Below are positions 1 through 4,386 of a stretch of DNA of 7,740 bases, one piece after another. The position numbers and the translations under genes were made by a program. Position 1 is the first letter of the stretch, and each line of letters opens with the position of its first letter. Source of the stretch: Candidatus Roizmanbacteria bacterium CG_4_10_14_0_2_um_filter_36_35 (GTDB lineage: Bacteria > Patescibacteriota > Microgenomatia > UBA1406 > GWC2-37-13); contig PFOE01000074.1 of assembly GCA_002792355.1 (NCBI GenBank), positions 1-7,740 on the forward strand. Direction: 5' to 3'. The notes beneath the pieces are model-generated. The model was not told where the DNA came from and ran no database searches. It was given only the letters and a program-made list of their open reading frames with translations.

Positions 1-27
1 CCCCCGGTGTGCAATTTAAAAAATGTA

Positions 28-43
28 ATCTTCAAAATTTGAC
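28..43 (+). repeat. 16-bp array motif, copy 1 (perfect)
   Basis: Exact ATCTTCAAAATTTGAC followed by GGGTTTT. It ends 5 bp beyond the stop codon of the leftward antitoxin gene. The bases before it (1-27) may be the variable right part of a further R element cut by the window edge, because GGTGT and GTAATC also occur just before the motif in R3. The inner TCAAA-A-TTTGA is an odd-length palindrome. Confidence 0.85.
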
Positions 44-48
44 GGGTT

Positions 49-321
49 TTATTTAAATTCGACTACCAGTTTTTTTCCAAAAGCAGAGGCTATTTGAGAA
101 AGGGTGTAAAGAGTCGGATTGATCATTTTCTTTTCAAATCGAGAAATTGCTGACTGTTTTGTCCCGATTTTTTCAGCCAACTGCTTTTGGGTTAACTTAT
201 TTTTTATCCTCAGTTCAATTATTTTTCCGATTGTTTCATATTCTGCCCTTAACAGTTCGTACTCTTTTCTTATTTTAGGATTTTTTAAAAGTTTTTCTCT
301 AATAATTCTATAATTTTTCAT
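49..321 (-). CDS. HigA-like XRE-family antitoxin, module 1
   Basis: A 90-residue protein with an N-terminal basic, charged helical region (about 1-40) and an XRE-type helix-turn-helix at about 43-82. The recognition region reads LTQKQLAEKIGTKQSAISRF, followed by NPTLYTLSQIASAFG. Members of this family bind and neutralise a RelE/HigB-type mRNA-cleaving toxin and repress their own promoter. It lies downstream of a toxin remnant on the same strand, in the toxin-first order typical of higBA. The ATG at 319-321 lies 9 nt after a -10-like box, so the mRNA is probably leaderless or nearly so. The partner toxin has lost its N-terminal half, so this antitoxin is probably an orphan. It could still protect against related toxins or act as a stand-alone repressor. 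The family call is firm; which toxins it recognises is unknown. Confidence 0.88.
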   Translation of the reverse strand: MKNYRIIREKLLKNPKIRKEYELLRAEYETIGKIIELRIKNKLTQKQLAEKIGTKQSAISRFEKKMINPTLYTLSQIASAFGKKLVVEFK

Positions 322-330
322 ATTCTGTTA

Positions 331-359
331 ATATAACATACATGTTATACAAATGTCAA
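331..359 (-). promoter_or_regulatory. Antitoxin 1 promoter with palindromic operator
   Basis: On the minus strand, TTGACA (354-359) lies 17 bp from TTATAT (331-336), and the ATG follows 9 nt later. An 18-bp inverted repeat (332-349, arms TATAACAT/ATGTTATA around AC) covers the spacer and -10 box, a natural site for autorepression by the antitoxin. The promoter lies at the 3' end of the toxin remnant: the stop codon (345-347) falls in the spacer and the -35 box just before it. Confidence 0.65.
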
Positions 360-572
360 GCGATCTTGAGCGATTTTTATATCTTTAGGTAATAACTTTT
401 GCCTCTTTTTCTTAAAACCATGGAGGAGATAAAATACACTTTTTTTATAAGCAAACAAAAATCTAATTTCATTCTGACCTTTTATTCTTAATTCGAAGAT
501 TTCCTTTGAGACTTTTTTTATAAAAGGATATCCTGCCGATAAACCATAATTTTCACAACCTAACGACTCGTT
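345..572 (-). pseudogene. 5'-truncated HigB/RelE-like toxin, module 1
   Basis: An open minus-strand frame of 75 codons without any ATG, GTG or TTG start near its beginning. It encodes the C-terminal part of a HigB-like (phage Gp49 family) toxin. Conserved pieces are ENYGL, PFIKKV, FELRIKGQNEIRFLF and FYLLHGFKKK...LPKDIKIAQ. These align with FWEIRI, IRVVFV, FILVLHGFVKKTRKTP and SKEIG of the intact toxin at 2349-2708. About the first 43 residues are missing. The frame is closed by a stop at 573-575, just before repeat R1 starts at 578, so the truncation point coincides with the repeat boundary. The loss looks like a rearrangement at the R element, not random decay, because the retained part has no internal stop or frameshift. 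A functional toxin is unlikely. Confidence 0.8.
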
Positions 573-577
573 TTATC

Positions 578-690
578 TTTGTCTATAGACTATACGCTAC
601 AAAGTAAGCAATTTAGGCTGATATAACAGTAAGAAAACCTCGATATGCCATTTGTGAAAAACTTTAATTAATTAAAGTGTAATATTTGAC
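578..690 (+). repeat. R element, copy 1 (R1)
   Basis: Begins TTTGTC followed by the core TATAG-ACTATACG-CTACA (584-601). A conserved stretch with ATAACAGTAAGAAAACCTCG and ATATGCCATTT follows, then a perfect 18-bp palindrome ACTTTAATTAATTAAAGT (661-678). It ends in a degenerate 16-bp motif that keeps only AAT and ATTTGAC (681-690). It shares a 31-bp exact stretch with R2. It sits between the truncated toxin (leftward) and the small ORF at 726 (rightward). No coding frame runs through it. Confidence 0.85.
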
Positions 691-691
691 T

Positions 692-720
692 TTGTCTTTT
701 TCTTTTGCCACAATTAATAT
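692..720 (+). promoter_or_regulatory. Probable promoter of the 726 ORF
   Basis: TTGTCT (692-697), a 17-bp spacer and TAATAT (715-720), then 5 nt to the ATG. The spacing matches other genes here, where the -10 box lies 5-9 nt before the start codon. The -35 box starts 2 bp beyond the end of R1. Confidence 0.45.
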
Positions 721-725
721 TAAAT

Positions 726-927
726 ATGATAGGAGAAGAACAAAAACTAGCAAAACCACCTCCACTTACTCCCTTAATTTCTGAACAGGCCGTAAATACA
801 GCAAGGGAGACGGAGAAAAAAAGGAGCAACCTTTTTTAATTATGATGAATTTCAAAAACTAACAAAAGATTTACCTCCAAATACTTCTATCGTAGCAATT
901 CTTAGGTCTTTGAGAAGAAAAAAATAA
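726..927 (+). pseudogene. Small hypothetical ORF with a single-base frameshift
   Basis: Reading from the ATG at 726 gives 37 residues (ending KKRSNLF) and then TAA at 837-839. The stop comes directly after a run of six T (832-837). With one T fewer, the frame continues as NYDEFQKLTKDLPPNTSIVA and so on to a TAA at 925-927, giving a plausible 66-residue hydrophilic protein with a basic RSLRRKK tail. I do not recognise the family. The frame change may be a real mutation, a homopolymer sequencing error or programmed slippage. The final stop codon overlaps the first base of the next 16-bp motif, so the restored frame ends exactly at the unit boundary, as other genes of the array nearly do. That favours the longer protein as the original product. 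Confidence 0.5.
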
Positions 928-942
928 TCTTCAAAATTTGAC
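927..942 (+). repeat. 16-bp array motif, copy 2 (perfect, no R core)
   Basis: Exact ATCTTCAAAATTTGAC between two convergent genes. It overlaps the rightward stop codon (925-927) by one base and directly abuts the leftward stop codon (943-945). No R core precedes it. Confidence 0.85.
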
Positions 943-1062
943 CTATTTCTTTTTAAGTTCTCGGTCGAGTTTTCCAAAGAAAATAAACATCAAAAAAAGA
1001 GCAATCAAAATTAACGCATAAATTATCTGAAATTTTTTAAAAAACTCAGTTAGATCAATCAT
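943..1062 (-). CDS. 39-residue single-pass membrane protein
   Basis: ATG (1060-1062) to TAG (943-945) encodes MIDLTEFFKKFQIIYALILI followed by ALFLMFIFFGKLDRELKKK. It has an amphipathic start, one strong hydrophobic helix (about residues 12-30) and a basic C-terminal tail. Its start overlaps the end of the upstream 60-residue ORF by 8 bp (ATGATTGA), so the two are probably translationally coupled. The stop codon touches the 16-bp motif with no gap. I do not recognise a family. The size and topology are compatible with a holin-like or type I toxin-like peptide or a small regulatory membrane protein, but nothing in the sequence decides between these. It is short, so chance cannot be fully excluded. 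Confidence 0.5.
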   Translation of the reverse strand: MIDLTEFFKKFQIIYALILIALFLMFIFFGKLDRELKKK

Positions 1063-1237
1063 AGAAATAAATAGCTTTTTCTAATTTCAAAGCTAAAGAC
1101 AAACTAATAATAATGAAAATAAGATTAATTATCAAGACGGCTGAATTGTTTATCGATGGAACTGTCAAAACTAAAGCGGCGCTGATATTGGTAAAGAATG
1201 AAGAAAATACTCGTAAATGATATAAGCGAATGTTCAT
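1055..1237 (-). CDS. 60-residue two-pass membrane protein
   Basis: The protein has a short basic N-terminus (MNIRLYHLR) and two hydrophobic segments, at about 11-27 and 32-52. A polar NN pair separates them and the tail is charged (LKLEKAIYFYD). The ATG (1235-1237) follows a TATATT box by 6 nt, and a -35 box lies in repeat R2. This is better promoter support than expected for a random ORF. It overlaps the 39-residue ORF downstream, forming a two-gene unit between a bare motif (927-942) and R2. I do not recognise the family. Two tiny membrane proteins in one unit within a toxin-antitoxin-rich array could be a stress or toxicity module, but that is a guess. Confidence 0.5.
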   Translation of the reverse strand: MNIRLYHLRVFSSFFTNISAALVLTVPSINNSAVLIINLIFIIISLSLALKLEKAIYFYD

Positions 1238-1243
1238 GAAAAC

Positions 1244-1272
1244 AATATAAACAATTACTTTTTGTTTGTCTG
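1244..1272 (-). promoter_or_regulatory. Leftward promoter with its -35 box in R2
   Basis: On the minus strand, CAGACA (1267-1272, inside R2) lies 17 bp from TATATT (1244-1249), with the ATG of the 60-residue ORF 6 nt later. The same CAGACA box, again with a 17-bp spacer, occurs at R3 in front of higB2. Confidence 0.5.
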
Positions 1273-1385
1273 TAGCGTATAGTCTACAAAATAGGCGATT
1301 TAGACCGACATAACAGTAAGAAAACCTCGATATGCCATTTCTGTAAAAACTTTAATTAATTAAAGTGCACTCTTCAAAATTTGAC
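1256..1385 (+). repeat. R element, copy 2 (R2), complete
   Basis: Begins TACTTTTTGTTTGTCTGTAG, a stretch of 20 bp identical to R3. The core is TGTAG-CGTATAGT-CTACA (1271-1288), whose 8-bp centre is the reverse complement of the centre of R1 and R4. The conserved ATAACAGTAAGAAAACCTCG block follows, then the 18-bp palindrome (1349-1366) and the 16-bp motif with one mismatch (CTCTTCAAAATTTGAC, 1370-1385). It lies between divergent genes: the membrane-protein pair to the left and the HTH gene to the right. Confidence 0.88.
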
Positions 1386-1437
1386 GGGGTTTGGTTTAGC
1401 CACAAAAAAGCTTTTAAAATTAAAAGTGAAATTCAGA

Positions 1438-1466
1438 TTGAAGATCTTCTTTGTTTATCCTATAAT
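1438..1466 (+). promoter_or_regulatory. Promoter of the HTH gene
   Basis: TTGAAG (1438-1443), a 17-bp spacer and a consensus TATAAT (1461-1466), with the ATG only 5 nt downstream. Transcription would start at about the first base of the start codon, giving a leaderless mRNA. No Shine-Dalgarno sequence is present. Confidence 0.7.
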
Positions 1467-1471
1467 ATAGC

Positions 1472-1972
1472 ATGAGCATGCATAAAGAGAGGGTATTAAA
1501 TTTTGGTGCAGACCGTAAATTTTTAGTATCTGAAAAAGGAGAGATAAGATCAGCCGACCCATTTTTCTTAGCCACTTTACCTCAGCTAGAATTTTTGATT
1601 TTAAAAAGTAAAGGGTTTAGATTTAGAGAAATTGGTCCAATACTATTGCTCTCGAAAGGAAGAGTTATAAATATAGCGACTACCTTATATGAAACGAATG
1701 AAAATTCTTATGGTCAACTTCTTTGTAATGCGATGGAATTATCACTGTTAAATACAGTGGCAGTTAGAGGAATTATATCTTTATTAGGAGATGATAAAAT
1801 AAAAAAGGAAAATACAATAATTGTTGAATCAATGGAAAAAGCGATTAAAGAAAAAAACGGAACAGAAGGTCTATATACATCATTTTCACCAGAGCTTCGT
1901 AATACTGCCTTAGAACAACCAATTCCTATATCAATACCTATTAATCAATTAGTTACTTCCCCGGTTGCATAA
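1472..1972 (+). CDS. Helix-turn-helix protein (LuxR/sigma-4-like), hypothetical
   Basis: A 166-residue protein. Residues about 34-93 resemble a GerE/LuxR or sigma region 4 type four-helix DNA-binding domain. The pattern runs LPQLEFLIL, then KGFRFREIGPILLLSKGRV, then IATTLYETNENSYGQLL. This corresponds to the family pattern L..LE.L.L..G....EI...L..S...V......L.......Q. The N-terminus (1-30) and the low-complexity, proline-rich C-terminus (about 138-166) match nothing I recognise. No receiver or ligand domain is visible, so it is probably a stand-alone small regulator or a DNA-binding accessory factor. It is a single-gene unit between R2 and the bare motif at 1985, driven by its own promoter and probably leaderless. 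It could regulate genes of the array, but the sequence does not show a target. Confidence 0.6.
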   Translation: MSMHKERVLNFGADRKFLVSEKGEIRSADPFFLATLPQLEFLILKSKGFRFREIGPILLLSKGRVINIATTLYETNENSYGQLLCNAMELSLLNTVAVRGIISLLGDDKIKKENTIIVESMEKAIKEKNGTEGLYTSFSPELRNTALEQPIPISIPINQLVTSPVA

Positions 1973-1984
1973 TATTGTTATTAA

Positions 1985-2000
1985 ATCTTCAAAATTTGAC
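1985..2000 (+). repeat. 16-bp array motif, copy 3 (perfect, no R core)
   Basis: Exact ATCTTCAAAATTTGAC, 12 bp after the stop of the rightward HTH gene and 27 bp before the stop of the leftward antitoxin 2. As at 927-942, a bare motif separates two convergent 3' ends. Confidence 0.85.
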
Positions 2001-2027
2001 CCTGGTTTTTTTGAAAATTATGCAAGT

Positions 2028-2315
2028 TTATTTAAACTGGAGAATCAATTTGCTGTCAAGGGCTTCAGCTAGTCTTTTCAGTAAAAATAATGAAGGATTG
2101 GCGTTCATTGATTCTATTCTTGATATGACCGCCTGAGTGGTTTTCATTTTTTTAGCCAACTGCCTTTGAGACATTTGTTGAGCCAATCTTTTTTCAATGA
2201 TTGCGCAAGACAATAAATATTCCGGCTCTGATTCTTCCCAAGCTTTTCTAAATTTGGGATCTTTCAGTCTTTTTCTCAGATCTTTCCTAAATGTATAGAT
2301 TAATTTTTTTTTCAT
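2028..2315 (-). CDS. higA: HigA-like XRE-family antitoxin, module 2
   Basis: A 95-residue protein. The basic N-terminal helix region holds KDPKFRKAWEESEPEYLL, a segment commonly seen before the HTH in HigA-type antitoxins. The XRE HTH is at about 48-87 (MSQRQLAKKMKTTQAVISRI, then NPSLFLLKRLAEALDSKL). It would bind the HigB-like toxin encoded immediately upstream and repress the locus. The toxin stop and antitoxin start are 33 bp apart, and that gap contains a promoter and a perfect 20-bp palindrome. Unlike many higBA operons, the antitoxin therefore probably has its own transcript as well as read-through from higB. It is one of three paralogues here that share the architecture but differ widely in sequence, so they look like independently acquired modules and not recent duplicates. 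Confidence 0.9.
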   Translation of the reverse strand: MKKKLIYTFRKDLRKRLKDPKFRKAWEESEPEYLLSCAIIEKRLAQQMSQRQLAKKMKTTQAVISRIESMNANPSLFLLKRLAEALDSKLILQFK

Positions 2316-2323
2316 ATATAACT

Positions 2324-2352
2324 ATGATATCTTATAAGATATCAACTGTCAA
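2324..2352 (-). promoter_or_regulatory. Antitoxin 2 promoter with 20-bp palindromic operator
   Basis: On the minus strand, TTGACA (2347-2352) lies 17 bp from TATCAT (2324-2329), and the ATG follows 8 nt later. The perfect palindrome TGATATCTTATAAGATATCA (2325-2344) fills the spacer and overlaps the -10 box, so a bound dimer would block RNA polymerase. It is the likely HigA operator. The higB stop codon (2349-2351) lies inside the -35 box. Confidence 0.72.
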
Positions 2353-2708
2353 GTGATTTTACGGTTTATCCATTCATTATATCGACTATATGAAATGCCA
2401 ATTTCTTTTGAAGGAGTTTTCCGCGTTTTTTTAACAAAGCCATGAAGAACTAAAATAAAATTTTTAAAAGGAGCAACAAAAACCACTCTTATATTATCTT
2501 TGCCTAATATTCTTATTTCCCAAAACGGCGTGCCTATTAATTTCCTGATATGAGGAATAATTTGTTGTAATCCGTAAGTTTCTAGGTGAACAAATACTCT
2601 TAATATCTTTGATTGCTGAGAGGGTGATAGTGAATTAAGAAAATCATTGAAAGGATTTTTCTCGGCAGGAGAAATATAATAGTGAACTTTTGTTTTTACA
2701 TCTATCAT
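2349..2708 (-). CDS. higB: HigB/RelE-like toxin (Gp49 family), module 2
   Basis: A 119-residue, full-length toxin of the phage-derived Gp49/HigB-like branch of the RelE superfamily, whose members cut mRNA, usually at the ribosome. Recognisable blocks are KILRVFVHLETYGL (35-47), FWEIRI (62-67), NIRVVFVAP (72-80), FILVLHGFVKKTRKTP (84-99) and KEIGISYSRY (101-110). The HGF-KKT-KTP signature, followed by a short helix, is characteristic. It is the only intact toxin of the three modules. The ATG (2706-2708) lies 8 nt after a TATCAT box whose -35 element is inside R3. Module order is toxin then antitoxin. Catalytic residues vary in this family, so activity cannot be judged from sequence alone. Confidence 0.88.
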   Translation of the reverse strand: MIDVKTKVHYYISPAEKNPFNDFLNSLSPSQQSKILRVFVHLETYGLQQIIPHIRKLIGTPFWEIRILGKDNIRVVFVAPFKNFILVLHGFVKKTRKTPSKEIGISYSRYNEWINRKIT

Positions 2709-2716
2709 TTGAATTG

Positions 2717-2745
2717 ATGATAATTAAATACTTTTTGTTTGTCTG
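2717..2745 (-). promoter_or_regulatory. higB2 promoter with its -35 box in R3
   Basis: On the minus strand, CAGACA (2740-2745, in the left end of R3) lies 17 bp from TATCAT (2717-2722), with the ATG 8 nt later. This is the same geometry as the promoter read from R2. The -10 box lies outside the repeat, so the promoter is formed across the repeat-cargo junction. Confidence 0.5.
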
Positions 2746-2853
2746 TAGTTTATACGCTACAAAGTAAGCAATTTAGACCCATACAATAACGAAAAAACCT
2801 CGATATGCCATTTTTTACAGTCTAACGTTACGGTGTAATCTTCAAAATTTGAC
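2729..2853 (+). repeat. R element, copy 3 (R3), complete
   Basis: Begins with the 20-bp sequence shared with R2. The core is TGTAG-TTTATACG-CTACA (2744-2761), followed by GTAAGCAATTTAGACC, a diverged middle and the conserved AAAACCTCGATATGCCATTT. Where R1 and R2 have the 18-bp AT-rich palindrome, R3 has a different imperfect palindrome (ACA-gtc-TAACGTTA-cgg-TGT, about 2817-2836). It ends with a perfect 16-bp motif (2838-2853) and GGGTTTT. It lies between the 5' end of higB2 and the 3' end of antitoxin 3. Confidence 0.88.
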
Positions 2854-2858
2854 GGGTT

Positions 2859-3152
2859 TTAAGTTTGAAAGTAGATGTAAAGCTTGGTGTCGAGCGCCTT
2901 CGATATTCTTTCAAGAAGTGAAAAAGTTGGCAGCGATTCCATATTTTCCAATCTTGATATAACCGGTTGTTTGGTTCCGATTCTTTTGGCTAACTCTTTT
3001 TGGCTTAGCTTTCTTTTAAGACGAGCGCCGATTAAACTTCGGACCAACTGATATTTTGGCTCCTCTTTTTCCGCCAGTTTTTTAAAACCTTTTCTTTTCA
3101 TCAGTTTTTTTTCATAGTCTTCCCAAGTTGTTAGATCGTTGATATTTCTCAT
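2859..3152 (-). CDS. HigA-like XRE-family antitoxin, module 3
   Basis: A 97-residue protein. The N-terminus (about 9-42) is charged and holds KGFKKLAEKEEPKYQLVRSL, matching the pre-HTH segment of the other two antitoxins. The XRE HTH lies at about 49-88 (LSQKELAKRIGTKQPVISRL, then LPTFSLLERISKALDTKL). It ends 5 bp before the 16-bp motif of R3, the same spacing as antitoxin 1 to its motif. The cognate toxin upstream is truncated, so this too is probably an orphan antitoxin. A strong consensus promoter lies 29 nt before the ATG, leaving a short leader of about 22 nt, unlike the leaderless pattern of its neighbours. Confidence 0.9.
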   Translation of the reverse strand: MRNINDLTTWEDYEKKLMKRKGFKKLAEKEEPKYQLVRSLIGARLKRKLSQKELAKRIGTKQPVISRLENMESLPTFSLLERISKALDTKLYIYFQT

Positions 3153-3181
3153 AGATAATTATTTATAAATATAACAAAATC

Positions 3182-3210
3182 ATTATATTAATAAATTCAT
3201 CAAATGTCAA
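3182..3210 (-). promoter_or_regulatory. Antitoxin 3 promoter (full consensus)
   Basis: On the minus strand, TTGACA (3205-3210), a 17-bp spacer and TATAAT (3182-3187): a perfect sigma-70-type promoter. The -35 box overlaps the last codons of the truncated toxin, as in modules 1 and 2. No long palindrome lies in the spacer. A small ATTTATAAAT palindrome (3161-3170) lies in the leader. Confidence 0.75.
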
Positions 3211-3370
3211 ATTCTTTTTTCCGATTAATAGCTATTTTTAATTCTTTGAGAGGAATTTTATTAGTTTTTTTAATAAAACCATGGAGAATTAGAAAAATAT
3301 TTGGGGGAACATAAGCAAAAAATAATCTTATTTGCACAGAAGTTTTGACTCTTAATTCATATAGATTGTA
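3200..3370 (-). pseudogene. 5'-truncated HigB/RelE-like toxin, module 3
   Basis: A minus-strand frame with the C-terminal part of a HigB-like toxin: LYELRVKTSVQIRLFFAYV, then IFLILHGFIKKTNKIP and KELKIAINRKK, ending at TGA (3200-3202). The segment corresponds to FWEIRI onward in the intact toxin at 2349-2708, so about 60 N-terminal residues are gone. Homology stops near 3366. The frame stays open to 3394 with unrelated residues, then meets a stop. No start codon with a promoter is visible. The replacing DNA carries the tail of a rightward gene, so the break is a junction with foreign sequence and not simple decay. Two of the three toxins in this window are lost in this way, while all three antitoxins are intact. 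Confidence 0.75.
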
Positions 3371-3492
3371 AATTAAAAGGTTTAAAAAATACTGCTAAAC
3401 CTGGAGAAACTAAAATAACTGCAAACAAAGTTGACGCTAAATTATTGCAAGAATTAGACAGCGCTTTAAATCAAAAATACTTTCTTTTATAA
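3367..3492 (+). pseudogene. 3' fragment of an unrecognised rightward gene
   Basis: From the junction with the truncated toxin, a rightward frame reads CKLKGLKNTAKPGETKITAN, then KVDAKLLQELDSALNQKYFLL, to TAA (3490-3492). The composition is protein-like, there is no start codon in the conserved-looking part, and the end falls 18 bp before R4. I read it as the C-terminal tail of a gene whose 5' part was lost when it was joined to the toxin remnant. The family is not recognised. It could also be a chance frame of about 42 codons in AT-rich DNA. Confidence 0.35.
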
Positions 3493-3510
3493 AATAATAA
3501 ACGATGTTAT

Positions 3511-3607
3511 TTTATTTATCTGTAGACTATACGTCACAAAGCAAGCTGTTTAGACCGATATAACAATAAAAAAACTTCAATATACCATTAAAAGGTTTCA
3601 GGGTTTT
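3511..3607 (+). repeat. R element, copy 4 (R4), diverged
   Basis: Begins TTTATTTATC followed by the core TGTAG-ACTATACG-TCACA (3521-3538), with a damaged right arm. GCAAGCTGTTTAGACCGATA, TAACA, AAAAACTTCAATATACCATT and then AAAGGTTTCAGGGTTTT follow. The last part is probably a decayed 16-bp motif plus the GGGTTTT that follows the motif at 28-43 and in R3. It is the most diverged copy. It sits between the fragment at 3367-3492 and the nuclease gene. Confidence 0.75.
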
Positions 3608-3615
3608 TTAAATTC

Positions 3616-3624
3616 TGTTACAAT
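3616..3624 (+). promoter_or_regulatory. Extended -10 promoter of the nuclease gene
   Basis: TGT-TACAAT is an extended -10 element with no clear -35 box, consistent with extended -10 promoters. The ATG at 3636 is 11 nt downstream and an in-frame TTG at 3630 is 5 nt downstream. Confidence 0.45.
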
Positions 3625-3635
3625 AAAAGTTGTTT

Positions 3636-4382
3636 ATGATCAAACTTTCCCCCAGTAAAATCGCAACGTACAAGCAATGCCCATATAAGTATAGATGCGA
3701 TACTGATACACAGATAAGAAATGCTTACAAAAAAGACACCCCTGATTTAATATTTGGAAATCTAATTCATGGCTGTCTAAACGATTTCTTTAAAAGAACA
3801 CAAAAGTCTGAAAGAAATTACGAAACCTTGAGGAAACTTTTTGAGGAAAAATTTAAAAAGAACTTTGAAAAACATAATCGAATTTTTAAGACAAAAGAAA
3901 ACATAATTAAATATGTTGAAGAAGCGAAAAAACAATTTAAAACCTTCCTTTCAAGTAAATATTCCAAAACAGAACCCATAGTAACAGAAGATTTCCCAAA
4001 ATATTTATACAGTGATGAACTAGAATTAGTTGGAAAATTTGATCGGGTTGATTTAATCGATGACAAATTAATTTTGATTGATTATAAAACCGGGAAGTAT
4101 AAAGAAGATAGACTTGAAAATAATAAATTTCAACTTGATTTTTATGAATATTTGCTCTCCAAGATTTACCCGGAATTTAAAACGGCTAAAAAAATTCTTT
4201 TTTATTTAAAGGAAAATAAGATAATAGAAGAAAAAAGCAGTAAAGATTTAAACAAAGTTGAAGAAAAGATATTAAATTACGCCGATTTAATAGGGAGCGA
4301 TAAAGAATTTAAACCTAAAAGGAACTCTTTATGTAACTACTGCGACTACCAAGAGATTTGCCCATTGTTTAAGAATAACTAA
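3636..4382 (+). CDS. Cas4/RecB-like PD-(D/E)XK nuclease with Fe-S cysteines
   Basis: A 248-residue stand-alone nuclease of the RecB/AddB/Cas4 group. The N-terminus LSPSKIATYKQCPYKY is the classic start of this family. Next come FGNLIHG (active-site His at about 45), GKFDRVD (Asp 136) and LILIDYKTG (Asp 149, Lys 151), which together form the PD-(D/E)XK metal site. The RecB-type QxxxY motif follows (QLDFY, Gln 166). Cys 15 with Cys 233, 236 and 242 (CNYCDYQEIC) gives the C...CxxCx5C pattern of the 4Fe-4S cluster in Cas4 and AddB. The family degrades or resects DNA ends in repair, CRISPR adaptation or defence. There is no helicase or cas gene nearby, so its partner is unknown. It is the sole gene of its unit, between R4 and a bare motif 4 bp after its stop. 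I chose the ATG at 3636; a TTG at 3630 would add two residues. It is AT- and Lys-rich like the rest of the array. Confidence 0.85.
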   Translation: MIKLSPSKIATYKQCPYKYRCDTDTQIRNAYKKDTPDLIFGNLIHGCLNDFFKRTQKSERNYETLRKLFEEKFKKNFEKHNRIFKTKENIIKYVEEAKKQFKTFLSSKYSKTEPIVTEDFPKYLYSDELELVGKFDRVDLIDDKLILIDYKTGKYKEDRLENNKFQLDFYEYLLSKIYPEFKTAKKILFYLKENKIIEEKSSKDLNKVEEKILNYADLIGSDKEFKPKRNSLCNYCDYQEICPLFKNN

Positions 4383-4386
4383 TGTT

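Noticed and set aside
119..313. Rightward 64-codon ORF
   Set aside because: Lies entirely opposite antitoxin 1, with phenylalanine/serine-rich antisense composition; no promoter.
578..3607. R element as a classical MITE with terminal inverted repeats
   Set aside because: The left end (TACTTTTTGTTTG) and right end (AAATTTGACGGG) are not inverted repeats of each other, and no target-site duplication is visible.
578..3607. R element as a tRNA or known riboswitch
   Set aside because: No cloverleaf, anticodon arm or CCA, and no recognisable aptamer; only the short palindromes form stems.
3818..4066. Leftward 82-codon ORF
   Set aside because: Antisense shadow of the nuclease gene, which has clear family motifs in its own frame.
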